A stretch of DNA of 64,000 bases from Flectobacillus sp. BAB-3569 (GTDB taxonomy: Bacteria; Bacteroidota; Bacteroidia; Cytophagales; Spirosomataceae): the NCBI RefSeq assembly GCF_002270355.1, contig NZ_NJFZ01000007.1:1-64000 (forward strand). Direction: 5' to 3'. Made by a program: the position numbers and the translations under genes. Below the pieces are notes generated by a model. The model had not been told where the DNA came from, made no database searches, and was given only the letters and a program-made list of their open reading frames with translations. This document shows positions 55,351 through 64,000 of the stretch, piece after piece. The stretch's first letter is position 1. Each line of letters opens with the position of its first letter.

Positions 55351-56672
55351 TACCATTTCTTTCTTTTTTTCTGCCAAAGAAAAATTGGAAGTAGTAACAA
55401 AAAGATACCAACAAATAGTAAAGTAATTTCAGGATTGTAGTAAATGATGGCAATCATACATACCACCGAAAGCACCAAAGCTATAATCGGAAACCAAGGA
55501 TATAAAGGAGCTTTAAAAGGTTTTTCGAGCGCAGGTTCACGCATACGTAATACCAGCAAGCTAACCATACTTACAGCATACATTACCACCGCCCCAAGTC
55601 CTGACATGATGATAATCTTGTCGGTAGTCCCTGTAAAAATCGCCAAAAAGCCAATCAAACCGCCAGCGATGAGCGCCCAGTGCGGGGTTTGGTATTTCTT
55701 ATTGACAGCAGATAAAAATTCAGGCAAATACCCTTCACGAGCAAGCGCATAAATCTGGCGAGAATAACTAATTGTATTGCAGTGAAAAGAGGCGATTAAG
55801 CCAAATAAGCCAAGACTAGCAAAGATTTTGGACAAAGCATTTTTTTCGCCCAAAGCCATTGACAAAGCCTCTGGAATAGGGTGATCGAGACTAATCAATC
55901 TGCGCCAATCACCCACACCAGCACTCAAAATCATCACACCAAGTGCTAATACAACCAAAGTCACAATACTAGTAATATAGCCAATTGGAATAGTTTTATG
56001 TGGATTTTTGACCTCCTCTGCTACCATAGCGACTCCTTCAATTGCCACAAAAAACCATAAGGCAAAGGGAATACCAGCAAATATCCCATCGGCAGTAATA
56101 TGTTCAGGATTATGGGCAACAAAATTTTCATATTTGAAATAAGGCGTTATCACTGCCATAAACACGACCAATTCTAGCACCGAAAGAATGGTAACAATCA
56201 ATGAAAACTGAGCAGATTCTTTTATGCCAAACCAGTTGATAGCGATAAAAATGACATACATACCCAATGCCGTTGGCACAACAGGAATCGCTGGATTAAG
56301 GAAATTGGTATAACTGCCTAATGCATAAGCAATGGCAGGAGGTGCCAACAAAAAATCTACCAAGGTGGCATAACCTGCAATAAATCCGCCCCAAGGTCCC
56401 ATAGCTCGCCGTGCATAGGCGAATGCTCCGCCCGCATGAGGAATAGAGGTAGTCAACTCGGTATAGGAAAATATAAATGTGATATACATGACGGTCACCA
56501 ACAATGTTGATACCAAGAAACCTATCGTTCCTGAAGTTTGCCAGCCATAATTCCAGCCAAAGTATTCACCCGAAATAACCAATCCAACGGCGATACTCCA
56601 AAGTTGAATAGCATTGATTGCTTTTTTAAGTGTAGGTTGCGAGGTTTGACTTACTGTTGTTTCTTCCATCAT
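55350..56672 (-). CDS. APC-family amino acid/ethanolamine permease
   Basis: 440 residues, twelve hydrophobic segments, of the amino acid-polyamine-organocation family. The N-terminal LWSIAVGLVISGEYFGWNYG, SYTELTTSIPHAGGAFAYARRA and the EGVAMVAEEVKNPHKTIP, HCNTISYSRQIYALAREGYLP motifs closely match ethanolamine permeases (Eat type). No ethanolamine utilisation genes are near, so the substrate could be another amine or amino acid. Single gene. Confidence 0.85.
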   Translation of the reverse strand: MMEETTVSQTSQPTLKKAINAIQLWSIAVGLVISGEYFGWNYGWQTSGTIGFLVSTLLVTVMYITFIFSYTELTTSIPHAGGAFAYARRAMGPWGGFIAGYATLVDFLLAPPAIAYALGSYTNFLNPAIPVVPTALGMYVIFIAINWFGIKESAQFSLIVTILSVLELVVFMAVITPYFKYENFVAHNPEHITADGIFAGIPFALWFFVAIEGVAMVAEEVKNPHKTIPIGYITSIVTLVVLALGVMILSAGVGDWRRLISLDHPIPEALSMALGEKNALSKIFASLGLFGLIASFHCNTISYSRQIYALAREGYLPEFLSAVNKKYQTPHWALIAGGLIGFLAIFTGTTDKIIIMSGLGAVVMYAVSMVSLLVLRMREPALEKPFKAPLYPWFPIIALVLSVVCMIAIIYYNPEITLLFVGIFLLLLPIFLWQKKRKKW

Positions 56673-56733
56673 GAATAAATTTTATAAAAATACCAAGTTG
56701 TTTCAAAAAGGGCATTAAACAAAAATTACAAAA

Positions 56734-56769
56734 AAAACCCTAGAATTCAAACCTGAACTCTAGGGTTTT
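56734..56769. terminator. Terminator between cysteine desulfurase and permease genes
   Basis: AAAACCCTAGAATTCA and TGAACTCTAGGGTTTT pair with one mismatch around AACC. On the minus strand it follows the desulfurase gene (stop at 56818). Confidence 0.8.
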
Positions 56770-56817
56770 ACAAAGAATTAATCTTTTGGATACGGAAAAA
56801 GACCTTATCTGGATGAA

Positions 56818-57966
56818 TTATGCTTCTACTTTCAAAATCTGATTTAATTTTTCAATCACATAATCAATTTCTTCAATTGTATTATACTTAGAAAAAGAGA
56901 ATCTCACCGATGGACGATTTGGATCAGCACCAATACCTCCAAGCACATGAGAACCAATATTTGAACCACTCGTGCAAGCACTACCACCAGAGGCAGAAAT
57001 CTTGTTAATGTCCAAATTAAATAAGAACATATCTGCTTCTTCAGAAGGTGGGAAACTTACATTAAGTACTGTGTACAAGCTTTTTTCCAAATTATCAGAA
57101 TCACCATTAAATTGAATATCATCAAAAGATGTCTTCAGTTTTTCAATCATATAGGATTTTACTGATTCGATATGCTTGCGGTGAGCATCCATATCGTTAT
57201 AGGCAATTTCCAAAGCTTTTGCCAAACCAATAATACCATACACATTTTCGGTACCTCCACGCATATTACGCTCTTGCGAACCACCATGAATAAATGGATG
57301 AATCTTTTTATCAGCATTAATGTATAGAAAACCAGCCCCTTTAGGTCCATGGAATTTATGACCTGCCCCAACAATAAAATCGATATTGAGCTTCTGCAAA
57401 TCATGTTTGTAGTGCCCCATTGTTTGTACTGTATCAGAATGAAAAGTAGCGCCATACTCTTTACACAACTCCCCTACCTTCTCCATATCCAACAAATTAC
57501 CAATTTCGTTATTGCCATGCATCAACGACACCAATGTATTAGGATTTGTCTTCAATAACTCCTCTAGGTGATTCAAGTCGATGTGACCTTTTTCATCCAC
57601 ATTGACTAAGCTCAACTTAATTTTACCAATCTTTTGTAAATGCTCCAAGGTATGCAACACGGCATGGTGCTCAAGCGACGACGTTACGGCATGTTTGATA
57701 CCATACTCTTCAATCGAGCAAGCAATCGCTGTATTATCAGCTTCTGTACCACCAGAAGTAAAGAAAATCTCTGCAGGAGAAGTATTCAAAAGACCAGCAA
57801 CAGTTTTACGCGCACGTTCAATCGCATTACGTACCTCACGTCCATGTGCATGAATCGATGACGGATTACCGAAGTTTTTTTCCATCATTGGTAACATTGC
57901 CTCAATTACTGCTCTGTCGAGCGGTGTGGTAGCGGCATTGTCCAAATAAACACGTTGTTGTATCAT
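56818..57966 (-). CDS. Cysteine desulfurase (IscS/NifS family)
   Basis: 382 residues, full length. PLP enzyme that takes sulfur from cysteine for Fe-S clusters and tRNA thiolation. YLDNAATTPLDRAVIEAM, FTSGGTEADNTAIACSI, SSLEHHAVLHTLE (His stacking on PLP), the PLP lysine in GAGHKFHGPKGAGFL (about 206), and the active Cys in SASGGSACTSGSNIGSHVL (about 330). No iscU or sufE next to it; group I (IscS/NifS) versus SufS by the ACTSGS loop favours IscS-like. Confidence 0.93.
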   Translation of the reverse strand: MIQQRVYLDNAATTPLDRAVIEAMLPMMEKNFGNPSSIHAHGREVRNAIERARKTVAGLLNTSPAEIFFTSGGTEADNTAIACSIEEYGIKHAVTSSLEHHAVLHTLEHLQKIGKIKLSLVNVDEKGHIDLNHLEELLKTNPNTLVSLMHGNNEIGNLLDMEKVGELCKEYGATFHSDTVQTMGHYKHDLQKLNIDFIVGAGHKFHGPKGAGFLYINADKKIHPFIHGGSQERNMRGGTENVYGIIGLAKALEIAYNDMDAHRKHIESVKSYMIEKLKTSFDDIQFNGDSDNLEKSLYTVLNVSFPPSEEADMFLFNLDINKISASGGSACTSGSNIGSHVLGGIGADPNRPSVRFSFSKYNTIEEIDYVIEKLNQILKVEA

Positions 57967-58055
57967 ATTAATTTGGTTGGGGAAATGTGTGAGTCAAATA
58001 AATGACTCATATAAAAGGGTTGAAAATATTTGTTGATAAATAAGGGCTTATTAAA

Positions 58056-58092
58056 ATTTCGGATATTGGATTAGGAGTGTACGAAGGATTTC
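58056..58092. repeat. Short fragment of the TTTCGGAT/ACGAAGGATTTC repeat
   Basis: ATTTCGGATATTGGATTAGG then GTGTACGAAGGATTTC match the left end words of the repeat at 19307-19455. Lies upstream of the desulfurase gene. Confidence 0.4.
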
Positions 58093-58145
58093 AAACACTA
58101 CATAACGCTAAAAACTCTACCATTTCTCTATGCTTACTTGGAAAA

Positions 58146-58198
58146 GGTATAAATACAAAATGTCAGAAGGGCTACTTCTGACATTTTGTATTTATACC
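58146..58198. terminator. Perfect 24-bp hairpin downstream of the mutase gene
   Basis: The arm 58146-58169 and the arm 58175-58198 are exact complements around GGCTA; the loop-proximal part reads TGTCAGAAG/CTTCTGACA. On the minus strand it lies 21 bases after the mutase stop. Confidence 0.75.
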
Positions 58199-58218
58199 GG
58201 TAAAGAACCCCAAAATGA

Positions 58219-59613
58219 CTACATCGTAGCAGCCACTACCTCTTTGATATCGCTGATGAGTTTTTTTGCTAAATTTTCAGCCTTCGTCATAGAATCTGAC
58301 TCTGAGTAAATACGAATGATTGGTTCTGTATTTGACTTACGCAAATGTACCCATTCTTTATCAAAATCTATTCGAACACCATCAATTGCATTGATAGGAT
58401 TTTTAGCATATTTCTTTTTCACAGCTTCAAGTACCTCATCAACATTAATATCAGCAGTAAGCTCGATTTTGTTTTTTGAGATATAATACTCTGGATATCC
58501 TTTACGCATAACCGAAATCTTTTTGCCAGATTTAGCCAAATGCGTTAAGAATAGCGCAATACCTACCAAAGCATCACGTCCATAGTGTAACTCTGGATAA
58601 ATAATACCGCCGTTACCTTCGCCACCAATGATAGCCTTCGAAGATTTCATCAACGTTACAACATTAACTTCTCCTACTGCCGAAGCGTAATATTTATTGC
58701 CGTGTTTTTCCGTCACATCACGTAAAGCACGGGTTGATGATAAATTGGAAACAGTATTTCCTTTTGTATGCTGGAGAATATAATCAGCCACTGCAACAAG
58801 TGTATATTCTTCACCAAAAGGAGAGGCATCTTCACAGAAAAAACACAAACGGTCAACGTCTGGATCTACGACAATACCAAGGTCATATTTCGTTTTTTCG
58901 ATGGCCTTAGTAATATCAGTTAAGTTTTCTGGAAGTGGCTCAGGGTTGTGAGCAAAATTACCAGTAGGCTCACAATGTAATTTTGTAATTTGGGTTACAC
59001 CGAGTGCTTCAAGCAACATCGGAACCGCAATACCACCTGTAGAGTTTACTGCATCTACAATTACTTTAAAATTTCGTTCTTTGATGGCTTCTTTATCCAC
59101 TAAAGGTAAAGCCAAAATCATGTCGATGTGTTTCTTAATCCAAGTGTCATCTTGAGCATAAGAACCTAATTTTTTCACATCTACAAAATCAAAATCTTCA
59201 GCCTCTGCGATAGCTAATAGCGCTTCACCATCAGCTCCTGAAATAAATTCTCCGACTTCATTCAATAGTTTCAAGGCGTTCCATTGAATCGGATTATGAC
59301 TTGCTGTAAGGATAATACCTCCTGCCGCATTTTCTACGGGCACTGCTACTTCAACTGTCGGAGTTGTAGAAAGACCTAAATCTAGGACATCTAGTCCAAG
59401 TCCTTGTAAAGTACCAACCACCAACTTAGATACCATATCGCCAGACAAACGTGCATCACGCCCCAAGACAATTTTTTTATTGCTAGGGTTTTTACGTTTA
59501 AGCCAAGTACCATAAGCGGCCGTAAACTTCACTACATCTAAGGGTGTAAGGGCATCCCCTGCCTTTCCTCCGATAGTTCCTCTAATTCCTGATATAGATT
59601 TAATTAATGTCAC
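58219..59613 (-). CDS. glmM: Phosphoglucosamine mutase (GlmM-like)
   Basis: 464 residues, alpha-D-phosphohexomutase. SISGIRGTIGGKAGDALTPLD, VLGRDARLSGD, the phosphoserine loop ILTASHNPIQWNALK (Ser about 104), metal-binding DPDVDRLCFF, sugar-binding GEGNGGIIYPELHYGRDALVG, and phosphate-binding RKSNTEPIIRIYSES. Likely converts glucosamine-6-P to glucosamine-1-P for peptidoglycan precursors; phosphomannomutase activity cannot be excluded on sequence. Single gene. Confidence 0.88.
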   Translation of the reverse strand: MTLIKSISGIRGTIGGKAGDALTPLDVVKFTAAYGTWLKRKNPSNKKIVLGRDARLSGDMVSKLVVGTLQGLGLDVLDLGLSTTPTVEVAVPVENAAGGIILTASHNPIQWNALKLLNEVGEFISGADGEALLAIAEAEDFDFVDVKKLGSYAQDDTWIKKHIDMILALPLVDKEAIKERNFKVIVDAVNSTGGIAVPMLLEALGVTQITKLHCEPTGNFAHNPEPLPENLTDITKAIEKTKYDLGIVVDPDVDRLCFFCEDASPFGEEYTLVAVADYILQHTKGNTVSNLSSTRALRDVTEKHGNKYYASAVGEVNVVTLMKSSKAIIGGEGNGGIIYPELHYGRDALVGIALFLTHLAKSGKKISVMRKGYPEYYISKNKIELTADINVDEVLEAVKKKYAKNPINAIDGVRIDFDKEWVHLRKSNTEPIIRIYSESDSMTKAENLAKKLISDIKEVVAATM

Positions 59614-59866
59614 GTTAGCGATGGGAGGTTTAATGGATTATTAAAACACGTCGAGTGTGTTAGAAAATTATTAATTCATGAGCAAATTCTGTGCAAATCT
59701 AATATAATTTGAAGAAATTTTGCCTTAATACAACCAAGTTAAAACGGATTCTACAGAAAAGATAGTATTCGGTCGTACTTATTTTGTTGAACAGATTTTA
59801 TCACAAAACTCGTTCCAAAAACAACAGATTTTACTCAATGAAATGGATAGAAATCCTATAAAATGA

Positions 59867-59898
59867 AAAAGCCTCTCAAGCGAACTTGAGAGGCTTTT
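59867..59898 (-). terminator. Terminator of the tRNA-Gln transcription unit
   Basis: AAAAGCCTCTCAAG and CTTGAGAGGCTTTT form a perfect 14-bp stem with a CGAA tetraloop; the minus strand continues TTCATTTTATAGG. It lies just downstream of the first tRNA. Confidence 0.9.
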
Positions 59899-59900
59899 GT

Positions 59901-59970
59901 TAACCCACTAGGATTCGAACCTAGACTAGCAGAACCAAAATCTGATGTGCTACCCTTACACCATGGGTCA
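59901..59970 (-). tRNA. tRNA-Gln (anticodon TTG), copy 1
   Basis: The reverse complement starts TGACCCATGGTGTAAGGGTAG, contains the loop TTTTGGT (anticodon TTG) and GGTTCGAATCC T-loop, and ends TGGGTTA pairing with TGACCCA. 70 bases without encoded CCA. Its body differs from the two copies at higher coordinates. Confidence 0.93.
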
Positions 59971-60044
59971 ATACACACTTTAAAATTAATAACTGTTAGC
60001 TTTTAGCTGAACAAAGAATCACGAATGATTTCCTAATTTAATGT

Positions 60045-60114
60045 TAACCGACATGGATTCGAACCATGAATGACGGTACCAAAAACCGTAGTGTTACCGT
60101 TACACCATCGGTCA
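60045..60114 (-). tRNA. tRNA-Gln (anticodon TTG), copy 2
   Basis: The reverse complement starts TGACCGATGGTGTAACGGTA, has the anticodon arm ACGGT TTTTGGT ACCGT and GGTTCGAATCC, and ends TCGGTTA. Sequence identical to copy 3. Confidence 0.93.
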
Positions 60115-60145
60115 ATCTAATTCATTGTTGTGCTGACTTGAAAAT

Positions 60146-60184
60146 AAAACCTCTCCAATTAAATGGATTAAAAAGAGAGGTTTT
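60146..60184 (-). terminator. Terminator between tRNA-Gln copies 3 and 2
   Basis: AAAACCTCTC and GAGAGGTTTT pair around about 19 bases. On the minus strand it directly follows copy 3, implying that copies may be transcribed separately or partly terminated. Confidence 0.6.
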
Positions 60185-60186
60185 GT

Positions 60187-60256
60187 TAACCGACATGGAT
60201 TCGAACCATGAATGACGGTACCAAAAACCGTAGTGTTACCGTTACACCATCGGTCA
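60187..60256 (-). tRNA. tRNA-Gln (anticodon TTG), copy 3
   Basis: Same 70-base sequence as copy 2: TGACCGATGGTGTAACGGTA, anticodon loop TTTTGGT (TTG), T-loop GGTTCGAATCC. Two identical and one divergent Gln tRNA in a row. Confidence 0.93.
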
Positions 60257-60372
60257 GTACAACTGAATTGTGGTGCAAAATTAGGGCGTTTTATTTTGTT
60301 TGTCAAGTCCTTTTTCAAAAAAAATAAACAAAATTTATAACACCCACTTTAAGTCACTGACTATTTGAAGCT

Positions 60373-60410
60373 TACCAGCACAAAAAAAATGATTTTTTTG
60401 TGTGCTGGTA
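60373..60410 (-). terminator. Terminator of fabD
   Basis: TACCAGCACA...TGTGCTGGTA pair, extended by A/T runs (AAAAAAA/TTTTTTT), seven bases after the fabD stop on the minus strand. Confidence 0.8.
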
Positions 60411-60416
60411 TCTCTT

Positions 60417-61295
60417 TTACAACACTACACCACTAGTTTCAGCAGTAGGTGCTATTTTTTTCACTAAGCCTTGTAATACTTTACCTGGGCCACACTCTAC
60501 AAAACTAGTTGCGCCATCAGCTACCATATTTTGCACAGATTGAGTCCATTTGACAGCACCCGTCAACTGAGCAATCAAGTTCGCTTTGATCGTAGCAACA
60601 TCCGTTGAAGACTGTGCATTTACGTTTTGGTAAATTGGACAAACTGGCGCGTTGAAATTGGTAGCTTCGATAGCAGCAGCTAATTCTTCACGAGCAGGTT
60701 CCATCAATGGTGAGTGGAATGCTCCACCTACAGGAAGAAGCAATACACGCTTTGCACCTGCTTCTTTTAATTTTTCGCCAGCCAAAGCAACGCCTTCGTT
60801 GGTTCCCGAAATTACTACTTGCCCTGGGCAGTTATAATTAGCAGCAACTACTACGTCGTCAACTGAAGCACAAATATCTTCGATTACATTATCTGCTAAG
60901 TTCAAAACGGCTGCCATAGTTGAAGGATTAGCTTCACACGCTTTTTGCATAGCCAATGCACGCTTAGAAACTAATACCAAGCCATCTTCAAAGCTCAAAG
61001 CTCCAGCAGCAACCAATGCAGAGAATTCGCCTAGCGAGTGACCTGCAACCATATCAGGCTGGAAATCTGGTGTTTCTTTGGCTAAAATTACAGAGTGAAG
61101 AAAAATAGCAGGTTGCGTTACTTTCGTTTGTTTTAACTCTTCGTCAGTTCCATTGAACATAACATCAGTAATGCTAAAACCTAAAATTTCGTTAGCTTTT
61201 TCAAATAATGCCTTTGCTGATTCTGATTTTTCGTAAAGGTCTTTGCCCATACCAATAAATTGAGAACCTTGACCTGGGAAAACGTATGCTTTCAT
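60417..61295 (-). CDS. fabD: Malonyl-CoA:ACP transacylase
   Basis: 292 residues, usual length. Transfers malonyl groups to acyl carrier protein for fatty acid synthesis. VFPGQGSQFIGMGKDLYE at the start, QPAIFLHSV, the nucleophile Ser in GHSLGEFSALVAAGALSFED (about 90), catalytic His in VGGAFHSPLMEPAREEL (about 194) and the closing VECGPGKVLQGLVKKI. Other fab genes are not adjacent (fabV is 53 kb away). Confidence 0.95.
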   Translation of the reverse strand: MKAYVFPGQGSQFIGMGKDLYEKSESAKALFEKANEILGFSITDVMFNGTDEELKQTKVTQPAIFLHSVILAKETPDFQPDMVAGHSLGEFSALVAAGALSFEDGLVLVSKRALAMQKACEANPSTMAAVLNLADNVIEDICASVDDVVVAANYNCPGQVVISGTNEGVALAGEKLKEAGAKRVLLLPVGGAFHSPLMEPAREELAAAIEATNFNAPVCPIYQNVNAQSSTDVATIKANLIAQLTGAVKWTQSVQNMVADGATSFVECGPGKVLQGLVKKIAPTAETSGVVL

Positions 61296-61510
61296 TCTTA
61301 GGAATTTTTATGATATATGATTTAGTACTAGTGGAAACAAAAGACTCTGTTTAATAAATTAAAACAAGTTTTATGTATTATCTCCACAATTGTCTGAGAA
61401 AAAGGGCTTAAGCTAATTCTCAAATAATTGCCTTTGAACCGCTCCTCTTAACGAAGGTGTTTTCAAAGAAGTCCGCAAAAATACTACTTCAAGTTCTACA
61501 TCTCCCAATT

Positions 61511-61933
61511 CTAGGCCAAAAACCTTTCACGTAGCTCTGGATTTGGCAAACGACACGCATCTGATTTCCCAAAAATTCGGTATCTATTCTTCGCAACCAA
61601 GTCATAAATCATATCTCTAACAACTCGTGGAACCCATCTCAAAAAATACAACCACTTCCAAACTCCATCCAAATGCCTCGCTATATGAAGTGCAGCATCA
61701 GATTTCTCAAATACTCGTCCATTTTTTACTAACAAAACAGAATCAAAATCTTTTTTATTTCGAGAAAACTGAGCCAAATATTGTTGTCCCACCTCTGATT
61801 GCAAGGATGCAAATTTGAATCGTTTTTGTGAATCGTGATCAATGACAAAATTGATTGAGGAATTACAAAAATTACACACCCCATCAAACAGGATAAGGTC
61901 ATAAGAATGTTGTTTTAGAGCGTCTTCGTTCAT
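61511..61933 (-). CDS. DCC family thiol-disulfide oxidoreductase-like protein
   Basis: 140 residues from the ATG at 61933 (MNEDALKQH); the frame opens 18 codons earlier. DUF393/DCC family, named for the N-terminal motif ILFDGVCNFCNSSINFVID with CxxC-like Cys (about 18-21). FKFASLQSEVGQQYL, FEKSDAALHIARHLDG and YDLVAKNRYRIFGKSDACRLP follow the family. Function uncertain; predicted redox or membrane partner. Confidence 0.88.
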   Translation of the reverse strand: MNEDALKQHSYDLILFDGVCNFCNSSINFVIDHDSQKRFKFASLQSEVGQQYLAQFSRNKKDFDSVLLVKNGRVFEKSDAALHIARHLDGVWKWLYFLRWVPRVVRDMIYDLVAKNRYRIFGKSDACRLPNPELRERFLA

Positions 61934-61963
61934 AGCTTTATAAACTTTATATCTTACTAACAA

Positions 61964-62000
61964 AAAAGACGAGCTTATGTACTCCACAAGCTCGTCTTTT
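61964..62000 (-). terminator. Terminator of the gliding-motility-type gene
   Basis: AAAAGACGAGCTT and AAGCTCGTCTTTT form a 13-bp stem with an 11-base loop, 20 bases after the stop of the large secreted protein gene. Confidence 0.85.
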
Positions 62001-62019
62001 ATTGATATTTCTTTGATTA

Positions 62020-64000
62020 TTATTTTACTAGTTCGATATAGCCTTTTAATGTTAAACTATTTTTGGCTGTATCTAATGTCAAGAACTTCACTGAACAATT
62101 ATAGAAATATGTTCCCGAAGGAGACTCATTACCAGAATTATCTCGACCATCCCACTCTAGTTTTGGCCCTGTGTAATCATACACTTTTTGTCCATTTCTA
62201 TTATAAATCGAAATAGTCACTTCCTGCACAAAACGTGGACATTTTAAAGCTTGGAAAATATCATTTTTACCATCTCCATTTGGCGTAAAGACATTTGGTA
62301 ATGAGAAACTAGGACAATTATCTTTACAAACGACATTACTACGTGCACTTTCTGTCCCATACTTATTTGTGGCAGTTACATAATAACATCCCATATACGA
62401 ATCTGTTTTGGTATGCGTATAGTTGTGTGCAGGAGGATTTGGCGTAGTAATATCTGCAATTTTTGTAAATGCCCCATCAGGTCCAGAAGCGTAATACAAA
62501 GTATATTTTACAATATCCTTATCACAATTAGCTCCTGTTGCGTCTGTCCATGTAAGCTTATTATCAAAAGTTGTTTGATTACAATTACTATTGTCTTTCG
62601 TGTAAGCATCACAATCAAGAAGGTCGATATTGAGTACTGGCGGACAAGGAATCAAATCACTTTTTGGCGTTGCACAACTAATTTGAGAGAAGTTATACAA
62701 CAAACTAGGTTTGATTCTAGCAGAATTATATGAACCTACAGTTTCTACCTTGTAGCAATACGATGAATCTGGTGACATTGTCACAGGGAAAGAGCCGTCT
62801 GAAGCAATTCTATCTTGTCCATCATCTGTAAAAGTATAAGTAGATGCGCCTTGTACCGTTACATCGGCAATACGTGTAAATACTCCAGAACCTGGACGAG
62901 TTTCACGATACACACGATGCGTTTGATTATCGTTAGACCAAGGCGTATTTGCCTGCCAAGTAAGCACAACTTTACGAACATCAGCAGTAGTGGTCAAACG
63001 CACACTCGAAGCAGCTTCTGTGCTATCCAATAAGGTCAAGCCTGTAGCGCTTGTGTAATAGAACAGCAAGCGATAACGATACGCATTATCTTGTGTGTTG
63101 AGATTTTTATCAACAAATACAGTATCGGCTACCGTTCCAGATAAATCTGTATTAATATTCGCCCCTACTTGTGCAAAAGACGTACCCGTCAAACCAGTAG
63201 CACGGAATAAGCGATATTGATACGGTCCTTTGAATTGCTCTGGTTTGAAATCAATTGGACGAGTCCATTTTACTGTGATTTCCCCTTGTGTAGAAGATGT
63301 CTTATCTACTGTTACATTGGTAATAACAGGTACTTGTGCTTCTAGTTTTAGACAGATTTGATCCGACGATACACTTTTACCTCCCGAAGGCGCTGCAAAA
63401 GATGCTACTACTCGGTAGCTATAATCAGTATCGCGTTTCAATCCGTTGTTATCTACATAGGTAGTAGCATTGACAGGAACTCTACCTATTTCAACATAGC
63501 CCAATCCCGCAGGAATACCCGTTTGACACACATCTGGCACAAAATTATCACAACCTTGTTTACGGTAAATGATTAACTCTGCTCCTGCATTTTGGCAAGA
63601 ATACGCATCCCAAGTCAAAGTGATAGCCTTGTTACCTGCATCGCCAGTAGCTTTTAGGTTTTTCACTCTTGGTGCAACGATTTTTACCTTCCAAATTTTA
63701 CTATCTACCAATTTAGGGATAGTACTTCCTACCCTCGATGGCGGAACGTCCTCTACCTTGAAGAGAATATCATAGGTTTGCTCTCGTATATGTGCACAAC
63801 TTGTTTGCCACCTAAATACACCTGTAGCAATAGGATTTGAGGGATTGGTCGCCGTAAAGGTCGCATAAGGTTGAGCAAAGAAAGCCGTTCCATCAGTTGG
63901 TCTATAGACAGAGCCTGTTGAAAATAAATTCAGTTGATCTTTACGTCCTGTACTAGAAGGAGTATCATCAGCAGTAACATTTTGTTGAATAAAGGTTCCA
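62020..64000 (-). CDS. Large secreted protein with FN3 repeats and T9SS type B sorting domain, 5' end missing
   Basis: 659 residues are visible and the frame stays open to the right edge, so the gene is longer. An internal TTG at 63711 is not the start: upstream codons still read as protein (ADDTPSSTGRKDQLNLFSTG, REQTYDILFKVEDVPPSR). At least three fibronectin-III-like modules (VKNLKATGDAGNKAITLTWD; PVITNVTVDKTSSTQGEITV; VRKVVLTWQANTPWSNDN) are followed by the C-terminal sorting domain SLPNVFTPNGDGKNDIFQAL ... YNRNGQKVYDYTG.KLEWDGRDNSGNESPSGTYFY, the CHU_C/gliding-motility-associated type B signal recognised by the type IX secretion system. Probably a cell-surface or secreted adhesin-like protein. 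Confidence 0.92.
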   Translation of the reverse strand, partial: GTFIQQNVTADDTPSSTGRKDQLNLFSTGSVYRPTDGTAFFAQPYATFTATNPSNPIATGVFRWQTSCAHIREQTYDILFKVEDVPPSRVGSTIPKLVDSKIWKVKIVAPRVKNLKATGDAGNKAITLTWDAYSCQNAGAELIIYRKQGCDNFVPDVCQTGIPAGLGYVEIGRVPVNATTYVDNNGLKRDTDYSYRVVASFAAPSGGKSVSSDQICLKLEAQVPVITNVTVDKTSSTQGEITVKWTRPIDFKPEQFKGPYQYRLFRATGLTGTSFAQVGANINTDLSGTVADTVFVDKNLNTQDNAYRYRLLFYYTSATGLTLLDSTEAASSVRLTTTADVRKVVLTWQANTPWSNDNQTHRVYRETRPGSGVFTRIADVTVQGASTYTFTDDGQDRIASDGSFPVTMSPDSSYCYKVETVGSYNSARIKPSLLYNFSQISCATPKSDLIPCPPVLNIDLLDCDAYTKDNSNCNQTTFDNKLTWTDATGANCDKDIVKYTLYYASGPDGAFTKIADITTPNPPAHNYTHTKTDSYMGCYYVTATNKYGTESARSNVVCKDNCPSFSLPNVFTPNGDGKNDIFQALKCPRFVQEVTISIYNRNGQKVYDYTGPKLEWDGRDNSGNESPSGTYFYNCSVKFLTLDTAKNSLTLKGYIELVK

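Noticed and set aside
55350-56672. Ethanolamine utilisation (eut) locus
   Set aside because: Only the permease resembles that system; no ammonia-lyase or microcompartment genes are in the window.
60112-60318. 68-codon minus-strand open frame over tRNA-Gln copy 3
   Set aside because: It runs through the tRNA gene; the RNA is the real feature.

Overview
The window looks like chromosomal DNA from a Bacteroidota bacterium, most probably order Cytophagales (a Flectobacillus/Arcicella/Emticicia-like relative; genus not provable from sequence alone). Reasons: low GC; genes usually lack a Shine-Dalgarno; several starts follow a TAnnTTTG-type -7 box; a type IX secretion/gliding C-terminal sorting domain; CarboxypepD_reg-like proteins; an ABC permease fused to an M1 peptidase; FabV; and a bacillithiol gene (BshB1). 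It is a mostly ordinary chromosome with one accessory block (an exopolysaccharide cluster), one insertion-sequence end and many short intergenic repeats.

Layout. 1-1000: end of an IS with a partial transposase. 1.1-12.5 kb: housekeeping and envelope genes (amidohydrolase with a PD40 propeller, PdxH, a GT2, FabV, BshB1, two tandem M23/LysM peptidases, thioredoxin reductase). 13.2-14.5 kb: dicarboxylate symporter. 15.3-29.4 kb: exopolysaccharide cluster with an Ig/FN3-like lipoprotein, Wzy/WaaL-type polymerase, stand-alone receiver, pseudo-receiver fused to the priming sugar transferase, half-length TolC-like protein, degenerate Wzc-like co-polymerase, five glycosyltransferases and an orphan HPt protein. 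29.6-34.3 kb: malic enzyme, another GT2, QueE. 34.4-36.3 kb: a TPR/PD40/OmpA protein broken by a frameshift. 36.6-45 kb: CarboxypepD_reg protein, CdsA, DUF2007, CPBP protease, DusB, a small exported protein, EamA transporter, biotin carrier, PyrH, Frr. 45.3-49.8 kb: ABC ATPase and permease-M1 peptidase. 50-56.7 kb: GntR regulator, a second CarboxypepD_reg protein, a PH-domain protein, two unrecognised coiled-coil/four-helix membrane proteins (one frameshifted at an A6 run), and an ethanolamine-type permease. 56.8-64 kb: cysteine desulfurase, phosphohexose mutase, three tRNA-Gln genes, FabD, a DCC thiol protein, and a large T9SS/gliding-type secreted protein running off the right edge.

How it works together. 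The exopolysaccharide cluster is the main coherent system. The sugar transferase should load the first sugar on undecaprenyl phosphate, the glycosyltransferases extend it, the Wzy-like protein polymerises, and the Wzc-like and TolC-like proteins handle length and export. No flippase (Wzx) or polysaccharide-export (Wza) gene is seen here. Signalling parts are woven into it: an intact receiver, a receiver fold without its phospho-Asp fused to the initiating enzyme, and a lone HPt protein. No histidine kinase is visible.

Best candidates for something new: (i) the signalling domains built into the exopolysaccharide cluster; (ii) the pair of coiled-coil/4-TM proteins at 52.6-55.1 kb; (iii) several palindromic or MITE-like intergenic repeat families. 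Identities are from reading the translated sequence; no database search was run.
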